Source of the DNA: Agelas oroides
Lineage: Eukaryota > Porifera > Demospongiae > Agelasida > Agelasidae
NCBI GenBank assembly: GCA_949130485.1
Contig: OX422183.1
Coordinates: 18,569,934 to 18,633,933, forward strand
Direction of reading: 5' to 3'
Length of the DNA: 64,000 nt
Part shown: positions 1-11,075 of the stretch, piece by piece
How positions within the stretch are numbered: position 1 is the first letter of the stretch
Layout: the number at the start of each line of letters is the position of its first letter
Notes under the pieces: generated by a model
What the model was told of the DNA's origin: nothing
The model's input: the letters and a program-made list of their open reading frames with translations, nothing else
Databases searched by the model: none
Made by a program: the position numbers and the translations under genes

Positions 1-97
1 AAATACTCCGCAAATATCCGTATACTTTACATTAATTACACTACAAGAACGTGCACGTGCACCGATTTTCTATGACGTAATAGAACGTCACCACAAT

Positions 98-148
98 GAA
101 TGACCTTTGTACCCGGCCGATCTTCGCAGTCGGGTACAAAGGTCATTC
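98..148. repeat. Perfect 18-bp hairpin
   Basis: GAATGACCTTTGTACCCG at 98-115 is matched by its exact reverse complement at 131-148 across a 15-nt loop. It could be the core of a small fold-back element or a structured RNA segment. Flanking bases give no clear target duplication. Confidence 0.8.
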
Positions 149-361
149 TTCCAAGGTGATTGTCAGATGTATTATGTATGACGAACATGCAGTACGGTAT
201 GAATATGTATGTACCGAACACGCAGTATGCGTATGAATATGTATGACAATCAACGAACACACTGCCTATGCGCTATGTAGCGGTGAACTGCCTGTGACAG
301 GCTGAGAGGAATGTGGTTCATGATTGTTCATGAGTATATTTTAGCTGTATCTTCAGAATAA

Positions 362-475
362 TAGCGAAATCCAGAAATCCGCTTTGAAATCCAGAAATCC
401 ACTTTGAAATCCAGAAATCCACTTTGAAATCCGAAATCCACGTGAAATCCGAAATCCACGTGAAATCCAGTGGAT
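362..475. repeat. Short minisatellite, GAAATCC-based
   Basis: Tandem copies of GAAATCCAGAAATCCACTTT (about three), followed by two shorter GAAATCCGAAATCCACGT copies. The array ends in CAGTGGATTTCGAAATC, which partly inverts the unit. The open frames crossing it reflect the repeat and are not evidence of a gene. Confidence 0.85.
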
Positions 476-485
476 TTCGAAATCT

Positions 486-1762
486 CGTACGCGGAGGCGC
501 GCCGTGGCGGATCCCTCGGTGACGTTTCAGGTTATTCAGAGGAGGTAGTGCAGGTATACGGATCTTGTATACGTACATTACGTCTTCCGGTGATATCTGT
601 TATGATAATCAAAGTTATGCGGTTGTCGTACAACGAAAGAGCTGTGCCAGACGGTAGATTTCGGCACCATCTGTTCCAAGCTGTGTTCATACGAATGACC
701 TATCCTTCAAGATATGTGTATTTCAGGTGGTCAAGGTCCACACAGCTGTCGAGACCGCTGTTACTGCTCCCGTCGGTATGTGAGAACGCTGTAAAAGCCT
801 GGTCTTGCTTCAAGCCTCTGAAATTGATGAGATTCAAGCGCCCATAGCGCATGAACGCAGGGTGCTATCAAAACTGGACTTGCACCAGATTAAAGATCTG
901 TTTCTGTGCTTTCTGAAAATCCTCACATGATGGTGGTGACATCCCCATTATTAATCACATACCATGCTGCTGTTGAGATTTATTATGTACAACTCATCCT
1001 ATATGAAAAATGGTCAGTCTGTGCATATCACCATCTACTGGTGTTTGAAAGATACATCCCACAAGCTTGTAGTCTCAAGGTGCAAAAAAAAAAAACAGCA
1101 GGTGCACTGTACAACCCAATATAAGCACCAGGTACACAGTTCAGCTAATTGGGGCAAGCCTGAGTGAGTGCCACACCAGCAAGACTGCATTGCACATGCA
1201 CAAGTGTACAATTACAATATCTCGACTGTGCATGTGCAGGTCAGGTAGGTGGAAGTGTGAAGGCTGTCCTTACCCTTGTCTGAGACATAGCGCTATGGTT
1301 TGTCTAGTTTAGTGTTTAGGTTTTTGGGGGGTTGCACTGAGCTTAATAGGGATGAATTTTCTATGGAGATTCGATAGTTTACCCAGATACAATTTATTTA
1401 TGGAAAACATTGCCTTTGGTGCACATTTTGCCAGAATTTTACCCTTCTGTGATAGTCTATCAGTTAATGGGTCTGGGAATAGCTCCTCTGGCTACAGAGC
1501 TTTAGCAAGACACATTCTACCCTTAGCTGATGTGTGATACTGAGCCTTCTGAAATATAATTTGTTGCAACCCTACACTCTAGTAAATGAGCAGGCAAATT
1601 CAGAGCTTCAAAAGATGCGGGGGTAACTGGCATACATGGGCTTTGAAAACTTCAAAATTCATTATTCACTCTTCTTAGCACCTAAAATGGACAAAAAGTT
1701 GTGACTTAGTGTACAAGATCTGCATTTGTAAACATTTCTTGTATCCTTGTGTAATTTGCACA
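486..1762. other. No recognisable gene
   Basis: The longest open frame is 125 codons (470-847, plus) and begins inside the minisatellite. It has no recognisable domain and no clear splice context. The rest is AT-rich with nothing I can name. Confidence 0.5.
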
Positions 1763-2037
1763 TTATATATCCCACCTAGTATAGTTTTGCCTATACAACA
1801 GGTGGGGATTTACTGTGACAATTTCCCTCCCTGAGGGCTACCGAAGGGAAAATATGGCCCATAATTCCCTCTCCATGTATTTTTAGTTTACAGTCAACTA
1901 CACTGTCAGACTATAGTACAGATTTTACATCATTTTACTGTGACAGTAAATAATATTTAAGTTACTGTAAACACTTGCACATGTACAGATGTGTTTACAA
2001 TAATAACAACAAAGGATCAATCAGGTGGGATATATAA
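1763..2037. mobile_element. Small non-autonomous element with 15-bp inverted ends
   Basis: The left end TTATATATCCCACCT at 1763 is mirrored by AGGTGGGATATATAA ending at 2037, giving a ~275-bp inverted-repeat element with no coding capacity. No convincing target duplication is visible. The superfamily is unknown. Confidence 0.65.
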
Positions 2038-2040
2038 TAA

Positions 2041-2158
2041 TTATAGCCCAGGTGGCCAGGGATTTATGGCTGTAGTAAACAAACCTCGTCCTCGGGCTAC
2101 GCCCTCGGACTCGGTCTGTTTACTGCCGTAAATCCCTGGCACCTGTGCTATAACTATA
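2041..2158. repeat. Fold-back palindrome abutting the preceding element
   Basis: Two arms, TATAGCCCAGGTGGCCAGGG and its imperfect complement ending near 2158 (CCCTGGCACCTGTGCTATA), enclose a GC-rich centre containing CCTCGGGCTACGCCCTCGG. The whole 118 bp can fold as one hairpin. Confidence 0.65.
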
Positions 2159-2303
2159 GCTAATACCACCACTAATGCAGTAGCTACATCAACCAAAAAA
2201 TTAATGATACAAAACATCCAGTGTTGGAAGATACACAACCATCCAAATATGGATTATACAAAACATCCACTTAGGGATGACTTACAAGCATGCTCAGAAT
2301 CCT

Positions 2304-2409
2304 AGCCTCATTCCCAGGCCTTCTCCGGCTCCAGTTTTTGATCGCTTGCAGTATGCGAACTGCAAGCGATCAAAAGCTGGAGCCGGGGAAGGCCTGGGAA
2401 CGAGGCTGC
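2304..2409. mobile_element. Fold-back MITE with 8-bp target duplication
   Basis: The element is almost entirely palindromic (AGCCTCATTCCCAGGCC to GGCCTGGGAACGAGGCT) around a short centre. It is flanked by AGAATCCT at 2296-2303 and again at 2410-2417. An 8-bp duplication is typical of the hAT superfamily. Related termini, CCTCRTTCCCAGGCC or GTCTCGTKCCCAGACC, recur at about 5.6, 5.7, 14.9 and 15.8 kb. Confidence 0.75.
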
Positions 2410-2559
2410 AGAATCCTCCAAATTAGGATTATACCGTAAAAATGAAAAATATTCATGCCGCAAACTTTGATGTTATAAATTTTCGCTTTAAAAAAATTCA
2501 TAGAAGCGGGCAGATAATGAAAATATTTTAACACCAATTTTTTATTACACACTTGGAAC

Positions 2560-2820
2560 CAGTATACTAAACTGTCCGTTGCATTTCAAGTTCTGGGGTT
2601 GTGTACACTTGAAAGAAACATTCTTTATAGCTTAGGTCTAACTGTAACTTAAGATTATCATCAAAAAAGTAAAGAAACAAGAAAAGAAAAACATTAAATG
2701 TAAGAAGATGTATGAATGGCATGCAAAAAAGTATGCAAACAAGGTAGGGATGATGTAAAAGTGAAGGTAAATATACAAAAGCCATCCCTACATCTTATTA
2801 CAATAATGTTTTTCTTTTCT
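2560..2820 (+). repeat. Dispersed repeat, copy 1
   Basis: This stretch, starting near AAACTGTCCGTTGC and ending in CATCCCTACATCTT, aligns by eye with 15300-15545 in the same orientation with scattered substitutions. Both copies contain GCATGC.AAAAAGTATGCAAAC. Probably a non-coding transposon fragment. Confidence 0.65.
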
Positions 2821-3070
2821 TGTTTATATGTAGACAGGCTGCCTTAACTAAGGGCCATACACAAACAATGCTCACAAATGGCAGAGATTCAGCAAATGAT
2901 TTAGTTGTGAAGCTTAGTCCATGCATGTGTAGCTATAGTAGCTGCCCTGACTGACAGCAGTCACAAACCTGCTATTCATGGTTTGTGTGCCATGATATAG
3001 ATCAGCACAATGTGCTGCTCACTCAGGCTTGCCGCACAATGATGACACCATGCAAAGCTCATGGACCTAC

Positions 3071-3349
3071 CTACTCGAAATCTCCCCTGCACTCTTACAC
3101 ACTGGGAACTGCTCTCTGCGGACACAATGTAGTAGTAGGAGGTGTCTCCTCTGAGCTCCTGAGAGAGGATGATGGTGGCTGTTCGACCCAGGGTGGAGGA
3201 GGTGTCCCTGTTGACCAGGTTGGTGTAGGATGGGTCTGTACCATACTCAATGGTGCAGTTGTACCCTGACTGAAACAATGTGCACTCCACAAAAGCATTA
3301 GATAAGTTGGTTGTGTCGATATGAACTTCAAGGTCAATGTTTCTGCCCT
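3071..3349 (-). CDS. FnIII-like domain exon of a cell-surface-type protein
   Basis: A 279-bp open segment bounded by CTCCACAG (acceptor) and GTAGGT (donor) when read on the minus strand. It begins and ends in phase 1, the usual arrangement for a shuffled extracellular module. The ~93 residues alternate hydrophobic and polar positions as in a beta sandwich, with cysteines near VECTLFQ, GYNCTIEYG and SSSQCVRVQ and an N-glycosylation site in the second. FnIII-like is my best reading, but the classical Trp is absent, so an Ig-like or sponge-specific beta module is also possible. It may be the most 3' exon seen of the gene represented at 10.8, 18.4 and 31.4 kb. Membership in one transcript is inferred only from strand, style and phase. 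Confidence 0.6.
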
Positions 3350-3906
3350 CTGTGGAGGAAATGCAATACAACGTAATGCAATGTTGACCTATAACAATAT
3401 AGTATGCACCTGGACCTACTTTAAACAGCTTGGAATGTGGCTTTTTGGCCTCCCAACATAGCATTTTTGGAGCTCACCATACAATGTTTTGTAGAATACA
3501 AATATATACTAATTCCCCGCCAAACTGTCTTTGTTCCATCGAATAAAAGAGGTAGCTATTTGGTACAATCTATACTGATCAGTTCTTGATTAGTGGCAGT
3601 GAAGCAAAAGGACATATCTTTCATGTGTCGTGGAAGATCAAAGCATTTCTTCAACAGATGCATGGCTGAAAATGTTCATTCAGGAGTACTGGTATAGTGA
3701 GAATAGATCTACATGGTGTACCTCTAGGTACAAAAGCTTTAGCACCAGAGTTCATTCATTGCCTAATACCACTCTGCAAAGGTTTTCAAATTCTTGTTAG
3801 TTTACCAGGTCATTCATAAAAATCTGGCAGCGCGCTTAGATGAGATACTGCTTCCTATCGCCTAAACTTTCGTTACAAACATTGTGAAATCCTGTCAATT
3901 TCCAGC

Positions 3907-4665
3907 TGCCAATAGAACAAAAGTTTTTTGAAAACAAGTGCATGTAGGGATGGAACCCTCAAAGACCAACTAAACTAGATGGGAATGACACCACAATACT
4001 TTTACACCATCCCTACATCTTGTGCCATTTTGCTAACTATTCCTTATGTTTGGTTAGTTGTGTGCATAGGAGGGTTGTGGAAGCCAGTGGAATAAGTAAT
4101 GCTGGGTGCATGTGTAGTGCATGTTGGTGTGCATGGAGAGTGAGTTATGTTGTGGGTGGCTGCAACTTAATTGCTCCCTGAGCATTGCGGATACGGTGTG
4201 TCTTGTATGCACAAGGCTGTGGAGTGAGCAGTGCTAAGTGCCTTGTTGATGTGTAGTTATGCATTTATTTTGTGGATATGAATAGGCTAATGTGCATGTA
4301 GAGAGTTTTGTGGTGTGCATAGTAGGCAAAATGGCACAAAATGTAGAGATGGTGTGAAAGTATTGTGGTGTCATTCCAATCTAGTTTGGTTGGTTTTTGA
4401 GGGTTCCATCCCTATATACACTTGTTTTCATTCATAAAATTTTTTTGTGACTTGTTTTTTTAGGATGTAGCTAGGAGAGAAGAGAGGTGGGAGGGAAGGC
4501 CAAGGGGGAGATGCTGGTCTGTAAAGTATGAAAGAATAGAACTGTGTTGTTCTCAAAGAACAAACAGTTGTTGTAGATTCAAACGCTTTCAAGTGGGATT
4601 GTAAATCCAACCACCAAACTTCTCTGCGGAAGTAGAAACTGCTGCCCTTGCAAACTACACACGCC
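3907..4665. mobile_element. Long-TIR non-autonomous element, copy 1 (family ATGTAGGGATGG)
   Basis: About 115 bp at 3920-4035 is nearly the reverse complement of about 4320-4440. Both arms contain GGATGGAACCCTC, GACACCACAATACTTT and TGTGCCATTTTGC. The interior is GT-rich and non-coding. About 220 bp after the right arm (to 4665) is also shared with the copy at 24372-25160, so the full mobile unit is larger than the inverted repeat. Confidence 0.75.
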
Positions 4666-5628
4666 CAGTTATGTAGAGTCCTCACATACATACATTTTTA
4701 GAGAGTCAGTAGACTCTCTATGTAGGGATGTAGTAGCCCCTTTCCAAGCCCTTGCATGAGTTTATCGCGAGATTCGCGCAGAAGGCCAGGTATATTTCAC
4801 GTGATGCATACCGCAGCTACAAGCTGCAAATAGCATGTGGAAATTAAGATCTGAACAGTACATAGGCAACATATAATAATGTTGCTCACTCAGGTGCATT
4901 AAGGCATGACTTAATGATTTTACGTATCGTGGAGAGGATTATGGGAGTGTATTACTGATCCACAGAAACTAGCTATGGGAGGTAGCTAAGTTCAGTGCCA
5001 GTTTCACCCATCAAAAGCACTGATCGTCCAGTGTAGAAAAGAACAGTCTTTGCCGACGTTTGACTTGTGTGTTAGCACTATTAACTGTCAAATTTGATGC
5101 TGCCCTTCGTGAAAGTGACACATCAAGCAGTTCCACACCAAAAAATCCATGTTTACGGATTGGTTAGTTTCACCGTCTTATGTTCCTACAGAATCTCGCT
5201 GTGGAACATGAAGGGTGAAGATTCGATACAGCTATGGCATGATTTTGTCCTTGAAAATGGCTAATTTCCTGAATCGTTATATTTCCCAACAGGTATAGGA
5301 ATTTCTGGATCCACAATGAGATCTAGTTACTACTGTTGTTGCTCTTGGCAGTAGCAAAAGTAGAGGCCAGGAACTACTCCAGGTTTTGCAGTGTTTTCGA
5401 CGGGATTTTTCTTTTACTTATGTAAAGATGTGGGTGTGGTCAAAAATGAGGTCATAATTAGATTTAGTTGGATGGAAAGTAAGCCTTCACTTAGTATCAA
5501 GATCACTGTATGAATCCAGTGTGATTAGCACTGCCTCAAAATTTTAAGCACAGTAGTCACCTGAGCATATCTCTCTTCTACAGTGGTGTTGCTTATGTAA
5601 TTATATAATAGTTATATCCCTCCCTGGG
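4666..5628. other. No recognisable gene; small hairpin at 4699-4718
   Basis: The only structure noted is AGAGAGTC.GTAGACTCTCT followed by ATGTAGGGATG. The same hairpin and tail occur near 14424-14452. Otherwise there is no coding signal I can support. Confidence 0.5.
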
Positions 5629-6015
5629 GTAGCCTCATTCCCAGGCCCTGCCCAGCTTTACGTCATACTGCAAGCAATGGAAAGCTGGGCGGGGCCTGGA
5701 GATGAGCTACCCTGGGGGTAGTCTCGTGCCCAGACCCCACCCTCTGACGAGGAAAAGGGTCTGGTGACCATTGAGCAATTTCTTGGTTGTGCCGAGTCAG
5801 CAAAATGCCATTAGTCATGTGACTTGAGTAGCGCAACAGAGGTGAAGGTGGGGTCTGGGCATGAGACTACGAATAGGTTGGTTGGTCGATCGAGCACATG
5901 GTCACATGACATAGAGCTATTTCATTGGGTTGTTTAGTATATATCAAGACTGCTGACTCGGCACAACCAAGAAATCGCTTCCTCGTGAGAGGGTGGGGTC
6001 TGGGCACGAGACTAC
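5629..6015. mobile_element. Cluster of fold-back MITEs
   Basis: Three nested or adjacent inverted structures. First, 5629-5712 (GGTAGCCTCATTCCCAGGCC to GGCCTGGAGATGAGCTACC). Second, 5718-5870, with ends GTAGTCTCGTGCCCAGACC and GGTCTGGGCATGAGACTAC. Third, 5952-6015, an inverted copy of the left part of the second, including GACTCGGCACAACCAAGAAA. The arrangement suggests repeated insertion into one another. Confidence 0.7.
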
Positions 6016-6419
6016 CCTGGAGGATGGTTGTTTTATATACTCTGTGTTGGGCTATACCAGACACCAATGCACAAGACCATTCCCCAGGGAGGAATATAAG
6101 GGTCCACGCAGGAAGTCATTACTCACTTGATGAGTAAAACGATGATGGGTACTAATTGCTCAGTTCGCTAATGAAGAAAGAACCAAGATGATGACTACCA
6201 ACTAGGAATGATTACTTACGATAGTGAAGTATCAGCTGTTGGTACGTACATATACACCTACTTATTTAATTGAATGCCAAATGCATGCACCTAGGCCTAC
6301 TGTTTCAGGGTGCTGTGGTTAAGGGTGACATGCCATTGGAGGACATGCTTCAGAACAAAGCTGTGGGTGTGGCTTTCTCTGTAGCTAACAACATGCACTA
6401 GTTCTCACTTGGCTGTTAG

Positions 6420-6828
6420 ACTCAAAATTACACCCCATTGTGGAAAGAAAGTAAAAGAAAAGCCACAAAAGTGCATGTGTATGTCCAATGTTTTAGTCTT
6501 TCTTTCCAAGCCTGAGAGAAGTTTGACACTGCAGCTTGAAACAGTTATCATTGAAGTATCTACTGTGCAAGCGCTAAGGTTAAAAAGCTCATCCACGGCG
6601 AATGCACACTGCCAAACATTTGCCATCAATAAATTGGACCTACATGCAGTGACACAGGATTTTACAGTGGCCAAACTAGCTATCTTAGCATGAAGATACT
6701 TAAATTTGCTAAAGATGAGAATACGTGATTTTTTAAAAACCACTGCTAGCCTGAGTTATGATCCAAAATGTTGACACTTCAGTGACCACACAAACTTTGT
6801 CCCAACTTGCAGCTTAGGAGCCTTGTAT
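6420..6828 (+). repeat. Dispersed repeat, copy 1 (interrupted by hAT-like element)
   Basis: About 400 bp aligned with 8143-8530. Shared blocks include TTGAAGTATCTACTGTGCAAG, CACAGGATTTTACAGTGGCC and GTTGACACTTCA.TGACCACAC. After the insertion at 6829-7290 the alignment resumes with TGTATAAA. Confidence 0.75.
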
Positions 6829-7290
6829 CAGGGCCGGCGGCAATGGTACGGCCGGTACGGCCATGGCCGTACCGGTTTTTGGGGGAGAAAAATGGCGTCG
6901 CTTGGATTCTAACTTATGTTCTTCGGACTTTTTTTAAGTCTTCAAGCATCCAAAGTATCGACTAGAGAATTGAGGCTTCTCAATTTTCTATGGCGATACT
7001 TGAGCACGAGACGAGCGTGCAAATTGGGGAGGGGCTAACATGGGCGTCGTGCATGCGCAGCGGTCATTTCTGGCAGCTCGGTTCAATCCCTTCCTTCTCT
7101 AGCTACAGAAACTACAGGTGGGGAGATTCTAGTAGCATTTTCGCCCAAACATGGCCTCAGAAGCGATCTCAGAGTGCCCAATTTGAAAAAATTTTCTTGG
7201 GGAAGCATGCCCCCAAATCCCCCTATACCTTATTCACACTTAAGCGTACGCAATGGCCGTACCAGTCTAAAATAGCTGGCTCCGGCCCTG
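6829..7290. mobile_element. 462-bp non-autonomous hAT-like element with 5-bp target duplication
   Basis: The termini CAGGGCCGG and CCGGCCCTG are perfect 9-bp inverted repeats, flanked by TGTAT at 6824-6828 and 7291-7295. The paralogous repeat near 8521-8530 shows the uninterrupted sequence TTTGTATAAA, so the insertion borders are well supported. CAGGG-type ends are typical of hAT elements, though a 5-bp duplication is shorter than the usual 8 bp. The open frame inside (104 codons) matches nothing I know. Confidence 0.8.
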
Positions 7291-7310
7291 TGTATAAAGG
7301 TTAAGGTAGG

Positions 7311-8142
7311 TACATTGTTAACAAGCTAGATTTATTAGTTACACCTTTCTGGCAGCAGACTACCGATATAGCACAGTCACACTGAGCTACAAGTCAGTTT
7401 GACACTTTAGTGAAGTGCACACTTAGCTTATATCACAATACATGTGAAAAACACAGTTAGCACTTAACCACTTGTTACTAGATAACAGGTAACGTACTGT
7501 ACCAGCTCAGTGGCTGATTTCACCAGTTGACACAACCTTTGTTGTCAGTAGGACCATGTCTTCATTGAACCCTTTGTTGTACACCCTAAGGCTTGCTTAC
7601 CACACCCTTCATACCTATGGCCTTTCTCTTAGTCAAAGTTTGTGTTCTTGCTGCTTTCTCACCACCATGATAGGCGTGCACACCAGTAGAGGGTTGGGGG
7701 GAAAAAGCATGCACAAAATTTATGATGTGCGGCACCACCACTCAGAGTAGAAGCTGAACGTCCGCTTGACGAAGGGGTTGTTGCCGTCGACGGCCCGTCG
7801 TTCGACGGAATCGGTGGACTCCTGGGCTGTTGCTCCTTCGACTGAATCAATGGACTCCTGGGCTGCTGCTGCTCCTTCGACTGGATGAGTGGACTTCTCT
7901 CTATCTTGAGTTACAAAGAATGTCTGATCTACGTATACCTAGCTAGCTAGCTAGCTGTGGCCGTGTAGATAATAGCATGGCGCCCGCCCCGCAACCATGC
8001 CAGACGGGCGGTTTGGGGGGGCGTACGCCCCCCTCCGCCCCCCCCCGTAGTACCACCACTGACCACCATAGTTTTGCACTTGCGATGCAGTTACCACCTG
8101 CATCTCAGTCACCGTTTTCTTTCCACATGGGATGCGGTTAGG
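7311..8142. other. No recognisable gene; low-complexity patches
   Basis: Contains an AGCT run at 7937-7955, a near-tandem GACTGAATCAATGGACTCCTGG segment (7797-7890) and a G/C homopolymer patch (8014-8047, CGTACGCC flanked by G and C runs). No supported gene. Confidence 0.5.
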
Positions 8143-8545
8143 CTCATTACACCCCAGGTGGAAAGAAAATACAATACAAAGTAATGTAAAGCCACACAAG
8201 TGAACGTGTATGCCTTATGTTTCTTCCCAGCCGAGAGGACTTACTGAAGTTTAACACCATAGGTTGAAGCACTGATCATTGAAGTATCTACTGTGCAAGT
8301 GCTAAGGTTGAGAGCTAACCCACGGCTATTGCACGGTGCCATAGATTTGCCATCAATGGATTGGACCTACGATGACACAGGATTTTACAGTGGCCAAAAC
8401 TACCTATATCTTAGCATGAAGGTAATTGTACTTAAATCTACTACTCACCTGAGTCATGACCAAAAGTGTTGACACTTCACTGACCACACACGTGTGTTCC
8501 ACTCTTGCAGCTCCGGAGCTTTGTATAAAACCTACCTGGACATTT
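8143..8545 (+). repeat. Dispersed repeat, copy 2 (uninterrupted)
   Basis: Counterpart of 6420-6828. It keeps the empty site of the hAT-like insertion, TTTGTATAAA near 8521-8530. Substitutions and small indels are scattered along it, so the duplication is not recent. Confidence 0.75.
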
Positions 8546-9990
8546 AGAGTGGCTCAGAACAAGTGGTGGCATATGTTGATTTAAGACGTGTTGGTGAGTA
8601 GAAACGTCTGGTTTATAATTATATTAATAAGCTAATTTAAATTTTGGCAAAGCAAGATTGCCCTAAAGCAAACCCTAACCCTATAAGTTCAAGAACAAGT
8701 TGTAAACAGTGTTCAGGGATGATTCTTGCAGAGAAACTTTATAGAGAGTTTTCTCCCATGAAAGAAACTCACTAGACAGTATAAATCAATAAAGCAAACA
8801 TGAAAGTGATCATGTGTTTGCTTGCTTTCATGTGGGAGTTTCTATCACAATTAACAGACGAGCTTGAAATAGTATGCACTTTAAGCTCCCCAGCTGCCCC
8901 CTTTTTTCGGCAAAAGTGGGGAGGGAGGGTTGCTCGAATATTCAATTAGCCTGGTGTATACGCCCTCCAACCCCACCTGGTTTGTCGTGAAATGAAGTTG
9001 ACAATCATGACAAATACTGCAGCTTTCTTGAAGAACAGCAGCTTTGCTGAACGTGTACTACGGGAAATCAACGGCACTTGTGTTAATACTAAGCGGAGAG
9101 GCATTGAAGCAACTTGCATCGTCAGTGGTGACAGGGAACAACCCCGCATAAGCTCGTACTTGAGCAACAAAACCTTGGTGGTGGTCAGCAAACAAGGGTA
9201 TAGCGATTTCGTGTGTACATCATTACAAACATACTTGATGACGGAGCTAAATCAAAAGCTCACTAAAAGAATGGCCAGATCCAGAAGATGCTTGCTAAGA
9301 GGGCATTTATACAAGGGAAAATACCAATGCAAGAAATCGGGGGCTAAAGAGGGGGAGGACAATTGCTCTAAGAGGGTTTGTTGTTGGGAGCTTACAGTAG
9401 TTACATTGCACTACCACTGCAGTTGGAACATGTCACTCAGTCCGTTTCTCCATTTAGTGCATAACCATAGGACTTGTAGTTTGTTATACTGACTAAAAGG
9501 GACTATATTTTGCACCATCGTTGCTCCTGGCAGATTCATGTGACCTTTAGTGGAGAAAACAGAACAGTGGCAAGTGCTTCCTAAGCTTGCTCACATGTGT
9601 TCACTTCACTGACGGTGCTATAGCAAGTTATCTGATGTTGAAGATCACCTTAGGGATGGCACTTCTTTCCAATTGCAGCATTGCTTGTTCATCAAGGTTC
9701 TCATGACTGGCGTAAGGCACCTCTTTCCAATTGTAGTGTCGTTTTGTTCATCATGACTAAGTAAGGTGCGTCTTTCCAATTGACGTGTTGTTCTGTTCAT
9801 CTAGGCTCTTGTAACTGAGTTACTTCTGAGTATGCAGAGGGTGTGGTACAGTGTACGTAGATACACAGTGTGGCAAAATTACAAAATTGTGTGCCTGCGA
9901 AGATCCCGTGCCGTAGAAGTAATGACATAATTATGTGGCTTTCATCTGCTAACTTACTCAACTCAGACATTTATTCTTACTTTGCAATGT
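8546..9990. other. Uncharacterised; one 166-codon ORF and a local tandem motif
   Basis: An open frame at 8992-9492 (plus) has a conventional ATG. It is Cys- and Lys-rich in its second half, but shows no domain, signal peptide or splice context I recognise, and may be chance. Between 9650 and 9810 a ~50-bp block containing CTTTCCAATTG and GTTCATCA recurs about three times. Near 8655-8690 there is a copy of the CAAACCCTAACCCT-containing dispersed repeat also seen at 20.3 and 29.2 kb. Confidence 0.4.
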
Positions 9991-9999
9991 AATACCGTA

Positions 10000-10440
10000 C
10001 TCTCGCAAAAGAGCGCACATGGGTGGATCACCTTACAACTCTGCCAAGGAGGGGGTGGGCACTCTTCAAGTATTTCTGCTTTTAACCATGAAAGAGCACC
10101 ATGTAGCTAATGTTTACGATGACTCGATGGCCTCGAAGCAAATAATTGGACACTTATCGTACAATGGAGCTGCTAATGGCTTCAAAGTCAAGTCCTGACC
10201 AGACATAATACTCTGAATGGCATCATGTCACTGTGAGCGTGTGGTGTAGCTCATGGAGTGCACCGCAATGGCTTTGTTTGTCTATGCAAAGCAGCTTTCC
10301 AATAACTTTTGATGTGGTATAACACAAAGTTTTACCTCAGATAAGCATAGTACTCAAGGCTGTGCTTTCAAACTCCATAAGTATGCTTCATTAGCCATGC
10401 GAAGCTCACTCCAGGATGGGTGCTCATTTCAGTATTCAGG
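10000..10440 (+). repeat. Dispersed repeat related to 26.2-27.2 kb
   Basis: Two blocks match, in swapped order, sequence at 26990-27190 (AAAGAGCGC, GTGGGCACTCTT, CTCGAAGCAAATAATT) and 26199-26320 (AACACAAAGTTT, TATGCTTCATTAGCCA, CTCCAGGATGGG). The order swap suggests internal rearrangement or a tandemly arranged progenitor. Confidence 0.6.
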
Positions 10441-10795
10441 CAAGCTAAGGCATGGGACAAGTCATTTTTGCACTAACCCTAGATACACAAGTATTTATAA
10501 AAATCGATAATGTGAATGGAAATTTAAACACCAGATGAAACTTGATTTGTGTATGTGTGAAGCTATAAGCTATATGCACGGTAGCATGTAAACCGCATTT
10601 GTGGGTGTAGCTATCAATTACCGCTAGTATTTCAGACTATATTGTCAAAGGCGGAACAGAAGATGATGGTTGCTCACTATTATTAATTCAACTGAAGGTA
10701 CTATACATCGAAGCATCGATTGGAAGTGGGCCGATCTGTGATTCAAGGTTGTCGTACTTAACTTCTGAATAGTAGTTCAACTTTAAAAAACTCAC

Positions 10796-11075
10796 CAATG
10801 CTGCTTGACACAGTAGGGTTGCTTCTTCCCACTATACTTCTGGTAGTCACAGAGACAGTCAAATCATGTACATTATTGAAATCGGACACTGGAGGCTGAC
10901 ACCTGTTGTCTGCTGTCTGGTTGTGTAACTCATGGTGGCATCTGCCATTACTACATTCTGCCCCATCCACAACACAGGTAATAGTAAGAGTACCAGAGTC
11001 AGTGGTGTAGGAGAGTTCATAGCTGGCTCTGATATTTTGTCCACTGGGACAGTTTACTGAAATTGTCACATTCTC
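10796..11075 (-). CDS. Extracellular beta-sandwich-type exon (FnIII/Ig-like)
   Basis: On the minus strand an open segment follows a TATCCAG acceptor and ends at a strong G|GTGAGT donor. It encodes ~93 residues with N-glycosylation sites (NVTIS, NQTAD), Tyr-rich strands (SYELSYTTD) and five cysteines that could pair (SVNCPSG, TITCVVD, AECSNGRC, DNRCQPP). It resembles the other modules of this strand, but no diagnostic family motif is visible. With this acceptor the exon is phase 0 to 1. A phase-1 start would need the weaker TTTCAG a few codons downstream, so joining to the FnIII exon at 18.4 kb is not automatic and an intervening exon or a separate gene is possible. Confidence 0.5.

Noticed and set aside
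8992..9492. 166-codon plus-strand ORF as a gene
   Set aside because: It has an ATG and moderate length, but no domain, signal peptide or neighbouring exon. Recorded only inside the regional note.
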